64,000 nt of DNA from assembly GCA_004134985.1 (NCBI GenBank), contig REGQ01000058.1, forward strand, positions 1-64,000, read 5' to 3'. This document shows, piece by piece, positions 61,091 to 64,000 of the stretch. A program made the translations under genes and the position numbers. The stretch comes from Paenibacillaceae bacterium (GTDB lineage Bacteria; Bacillota; Bacilli; Paenibacillales; Paenibacillaceae). How positions within the stretch are numbered: the first letter of the stretch is position 1; each line of letters opens with the position of its first letter. The notes under the pieces are model-generated. The model did not search any database. It had not been told where the DNA came from and saw only the letters and a program-made list of their open reading frames with translations.

Positions 61091-63808
61091 TTACTTCTTA
61101 GCTGCTGAACGTCTTCTTGCAAACCATCCGCCGATCAGAGCCAGCAAACCTGCGGCACCCAAATTCAGTGTATTGGTCGAAGTGTTCGGAAGTTTGGTTC
61201 CTGTGCTGTTTCCAATAGAGCTTCCCGTATTTGTCGAAGTCAACCATTGATCCGAATTGGCGTTTAAATTGGCATTCCATTCTGCCGACTCCAGCAAATC
61301 TTGATCGCTTCCCGAGAGAACGCCTGAATCAGTACCGGAATTGACTTCGTTGCCGCCATCGGCATCCCCGCCGACTCCGCGACCTGTGTCATTATTGCTG
61401 CCCTCGCTGTTGTTGGCAGTCGTATCATCTTGCTCGCCCTGATTAGCACCATCGGTACCCACAGCGTTCTCTTCTGGTGCAGAATTTGAGTCAGCATCCG
61501 CCTCTTCTTCATCCTCTCCGCTATTGCCTGCATTCAGCTGCGGTCCAGTTGGCAGCAGCGGTGTCCAGGAATCGGTCGGCGTTGGCGTCACTGGAGTATC
61601 CGGTGTCGTTGGAGGATTTGTTGGCGTTGGCGTGCCTGGGAACCATGGGTAAATCGGTGTCGATGGCCCATCCGAATCAGCATCGGAGTCCGCATCCGCG
61701 TCAGCATCTGCGTCGGCGTCAGCATCCGCGTCGGCATCGGCATCCGCGTCAGCGTCGGCGTCAGCATCCGCGTCGGCGTCAGCATCCGCATCCGCGTCGG
61801 CGTCGGCGTCCGCATCTGCATCCGCGTCAGCGTCGGCATCCGCATCGGCGTCAGCATCCGCATCTGCGTCAGCATCGGCGTCGGCGTCAGCATCCGCATC
61901 CGCATCCGCATCCGCGTCAGCATCCGCATCAGCGTCAGCATCCGCGTCGGCGTCAGCATCCGCATCGGCATCCGCATCTGCATCCGCGTCGGCATCTGCG
62001 TCAGCGTCAGCATCGGCATCCGCATCCGCGTCAGCATCGGCGTCGGCATCTGCATCCGCATCCGCGTCGGCGTCAGCATCCGCATCCGCGTCGGCATCCG
62101 CATCCGCGTCAGCATCGGCGTCGGCATCCGCATCCGCGTCGGCATCCGCGTCGGCGTCAGCGTCGGCATCGGCATCCGCATCCGCATCGGCGTCAGCGTC
62201 AGCGTCCGCGTCAGCATCCGCATCGGCATCCGCGTCAGCATCCGCGTCGGCATCCGCGTCAGCGTCAGCATCGGCATCCGCATCCGCGTCAGCATCGGCG
62301 TCCGCATCTGCATCCGCGTCAGCGTCCGCATCTGCATCCGCGTCAGCGTCCGCGTCGGCATCCGCGTCAGCGTCGGCATCCGCATCCGCGTCAGCATCCG
62401 CATCCGCGTCAGCGTCGGCGTCGGCGTCAGCATCTGCGTCGGCATCTGCGTCAGCATCCGCGTCGGCGTCAGCATCCGCGTCGGCGTCAGCATCCGCGTC
62501 GGCGTCAGCATCCGCGTCGGCGTCAGCATCCGCGTCAGCGTCGGCATCCGCATCCGCGTCAGCATCCGCATCTGCGTCGGCATCCGCGTCAGCATCTGCG
62601 TCGGCGTCAGCATCTGCATCCGCGTCAGCATCCGCGTCGGCATCCGCATCCGCGTCAGCATCCGCATCTGCGTCGGCATCCGCGTCAGCATCTGCATCTG
62701 CATCTGCATCCGCGTCGGCATCCGCATCCGCGTCGGCATCCGCATCCGCATCCGCGTCGGCATCCGCATCAGCGTCGGCGTCAGCATCTGCGTCAGCATC
62801 TGCGTCAGCATCCGCGTCGGCATCCGCATCCGCGTCAGCATCCGCATCTGCGTCAGCATCCGCATCCGCGTCGGCGTCAGCATCTGCATCCGCGTCAGCA
62901 TCCGCATCTGCGTCAGCATCCGCATCCGCGTCGGCGTCAGCATCTGCATCCGCATCCGCGTCAGCATCCGCGTCGGCGTCGGCGTCAGCATCGGCATCCG
63001 CGTCAGCGTCGGCATCCGCGTCAGCGTCGGCATCCGCATCCGCGTCGGCATCCGCATCGCTCTCATCATCAAATTTTATTATTGCTTGCGCTCCATCGGT
63101 ACCGAACAAATCCAAATCGATGATTGCATTCGTGACTTCTGTTCTAAACAGATACTCATTGTTAACGGCCGGCGGCAGCGGAGAGTTCAGATCCAATTCC
63201 AATTTGAAATTATAGTAGGACAATAAACTGATGCTTATTAGAGAATTTACAGGTACATAAATCGTTGCATTGTCCGCATCTACAACGACATTATTATTGT
63301 TGAACGTCCCAGTATTTCTTAGTAGATCTCCAATGCCCAATACAAACGGAACATCATAAGTAATATTCAGTCTACTTTTAATATCGTCTGCCGTTAATTC
63401 AGCAGCGAATGATTCCGGCAGCTTGAAGATAAGATAGGAACTTTGCAATACGTTGGCGCTAAGCAAGCTTTCAGCTCGATAATCCAGCGTCAACTTGTGC
63501 CCTGCAGCATTAGGAACGAGCGAAGCATTCAACGTGCCATCCTGGAACAACGCGGCATCCAATAACCCGGCGGCCATTGGACTGACATTATTGAGTGGCG
63601 AGATCCGGGAATTCAATGCATCCGTAGAAAGTGTATTCGCATAAGCGACAATACCACTCTCTTTCGTACCAGCCATTGCTTGAGCCGGTAACACCGCTAA
63701 TGAAGCTGCCAAAAACATCCCCAGTATTTTTTTCTTGCTGCGCAATGCTTTGTTTCTTTTACTATTCATCACACGCTTATAATCCGTATTATTATAATTT
63801 CGTTTCAT
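61091..63808 (-). CDS. LPNTS-anchored surface protein with a 457-residue Asp-Ala repeat stalk
   Basis: The 905-residue protein starts after AGGAGGAAAGAG. A long basic signal peptide (about 1-46, ending AQAMA) precedes a beta-rich adhesive-type domain (about 47-250). A pure Asp-Ala alternation of 457 residues follows, then DSDADSD, a Pro-Thr-rich linker and an acidic Gly-Asn-rich part. The C-terminus is a sorting signal: LPNTS, a hydrophobic helix ([14 protein letters not shown]) and ARRRSAAKK. The plan parallels Sdr/MSCRAMM adhesins with SD repeats. Codons in the stalk vary synonymously. The sortase at 58303 is its likely anchor enzyme. Confidence 0.9.
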   Translation of the reverse strand: MKRNYNNTDYKRVMNSKRNKALRSKKKILGMFLAASLAVLPAQAMAGTKESGIVAYANTLSTDALNSRISPLNNVSPMAAGLLDAALFQDGTLNASLVPNAAGHKLTLDYRAESLLSANVLQSSYLIFKLPESFAAELTADDIKSRLNITYDVPFVLGIGDLLRNTGTFNNNNVVVDADNATIYVPVNSLISISLLSYYNFKLELDLNSPLPPAVNNEYLFRTEVTNAIIDLDLFGTDGAQAIIKFDDESDADADADADADADADADADADADADADADADADADADADADADADADADADADADADADADADADADADADADADADADADADADADADADADADADADADADADADADADADADADADADADADADADADADADADADADADADADADADADADADADADADADADADADADADADADADADADADADADADADADADADADADADADADADADADADADADADADADADADADADADADADADADADADADADADADADADADADADADADADADADADADADADADADADADADADADADADADADADADADADADADADADADADADADADADADADADADADADADADADADADADADADADADADADADADADADADADADADADADADADADADADADADADADADADADADADADADADADADADADADADADADADADADADADADADSDADSDGPSTPIYPWFPGTPTPTNPPTTPDTPVTPTPTDSWTPLLPTGPQLNAGNSGEDEEEADADSNSAPEENAVGTDGANQGEQDDTTANNSEGSNNDTGRGVGGDADGGNEVNSGTDSGVLSGSDQDLLESAEWNANLNANSDQWLTSTNTGSSIGNSTGTKLPNTSTNTLNLGAAGLLALIGGWFARRRSAAKK
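61688..63058 (-). repeat. Asp-Ala codon repeat tract, 1371 bases
   Basis: Read on the minus strand, GAY and GCN codons alternate without a break for 457 codons. Asp is GAT or GAC and all four Ala codons are used, so the DNA is not a perfect hexamer repeat although it is extremely simple. It starts after the Ser codon following GATGATGAG and ends before GAC-free TCC at 61685-61687. Confidence 0.9.
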
Positions 63809-63935
63809 CTCTTTCCTCCTAGAAAAGTTATCGGCGATACAGTAATAAGCCCCTGACTGAAAATTTGAACCTCATAAAGTGGTCAAAATCACCTCCTGCA
63901 GGCTAATTAAAAGTTAAACCGTTGTATTAAACAGA

Positions 63936-63964
63936 AGTATAAAACAGCAGTTTAAAAATGGCAA
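63936..63964 (-). promoter_or_regulatory. Promoter shared with the small 54997 gene, copy 2
   Basis: On the minus strand TTGCCA (63959-63964), 17 bases, TATACT (63936-63941). It lies about 125 bases upstream of the surface-protein start, and its spacer and downstream flank match the site at 55328-55356. Confidence 0.72.
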
Positions 63965-64000
63965 TAGCATTTTAGTCCTTATTCTTCCAGAAGGAATACG

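Noticed and set aside
61588-63072. A 494-codon minus-strand frame rich in Met, Thr and Arg
   Set aside because: It is a shifted reading of the same repeat tract, within the surface-protein gene, with no own ribosome binding site.
61477-63123. A 548-codon plus-strand frame with Arg-His-Pro-rich repeats
   Set aside because: It lies opposite the Asp-Ala tract and arises because the GAY/GCN repeat leaves other frames free of stops. It has no start signal or domain.

Overview
The window looks like chromosome of a Paenibacillus-like Gram-positive bacterium. This is an inference from several sequence features: strong GGAGG ribosome binding sites, frequent TTG and GTG starts, S-layer homology domains, copper-amine-oxidase-type surface repeats, a class D-like sortase with an LPNTS surface protein, YtrA/YtrB-type genes and many small regulator/target gene pairs. 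I see no rRNA, tRNA, CRISPR array, prophage or intact insertion sequence.

Layout. 0-6.3 kb is an accessory, partly decayed stretch. It holds a truncated alpha/beta hydrolase, a frameshifted AraC regulator, an intact epoxide hydrolase, a chloramphenicol acetyltransferase behind a leader-peptide attenuator, a HAD phosphatase remnant and tandem AhpD-like proteins divergent from an Rrf2 regulator. Two direct copies of a 98-bp palindromic repeat bracket the part from cat to rrf2. 6.3-24 kb carries a CHRD protein, a membrane alpha/beta hydrolase, an OmpR-type two-component system, an MFS transporter, a large 7TM hybrid histidine kinase with two kinase cores, an iron-type alcohol dehydrogenase, an amidase, a UbiB-family kinase-like protein, an SDR-like protein and a YoaK-type membrane protein. 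24-31.5 kb has a BpsA-like branched polyamine synthase homologue behind a structured, terminator-bearing leader, a FabF divergent from an MmyB-type regulator, a 39-bp tandem repeat, a frameshifted lipoprotein, an ECF sigma/anti-sigma pair and a first SRPBCC/ArsR pair.

31.5-46 kb holds an S-layer-anchored serine hydrolase, an XRE/DUF3169 pair, an HD protein, a second ArsR/SRPBCC pair next to a flavin reductase whose promoter shares its operator, a MerR pair, a GNAT, an AraC, a second ECF sigma/anti-sigma pair, a DUF2203 protein, an IMP dehydrogenase and a tyrosine recombinase. 46-54.9 kb holds two secreted surface proteins (RCC1 propeller and TIMP-like), a PadR regulator whose likely 18-bp operator occurs three times, a bacterial PH-domain protein, a YtrA/YtrB-type ABC operon, a chemotaxis-type receptor and a TetR regulator.

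54.9-64 kb is the most unusual part. On the minus strand lie a surface protein with a 457-residue uninterrupted Asp-Ala repeat stalk, an unrecognised 579-residue protein resembling an alpha/alpha-barrel enzyme, an overlapping class D-like sortase, and then a hybrid kinase, a stand-alone HPt and a stand-alone receiver in close order. The promoter of the surface protein recurs as a near copy at the other end of this cluster, before a small gene. I read this as a dedicated surface-display module with its own phosphorelay; the physical order and the shared promoter are seen, the function is inferred.
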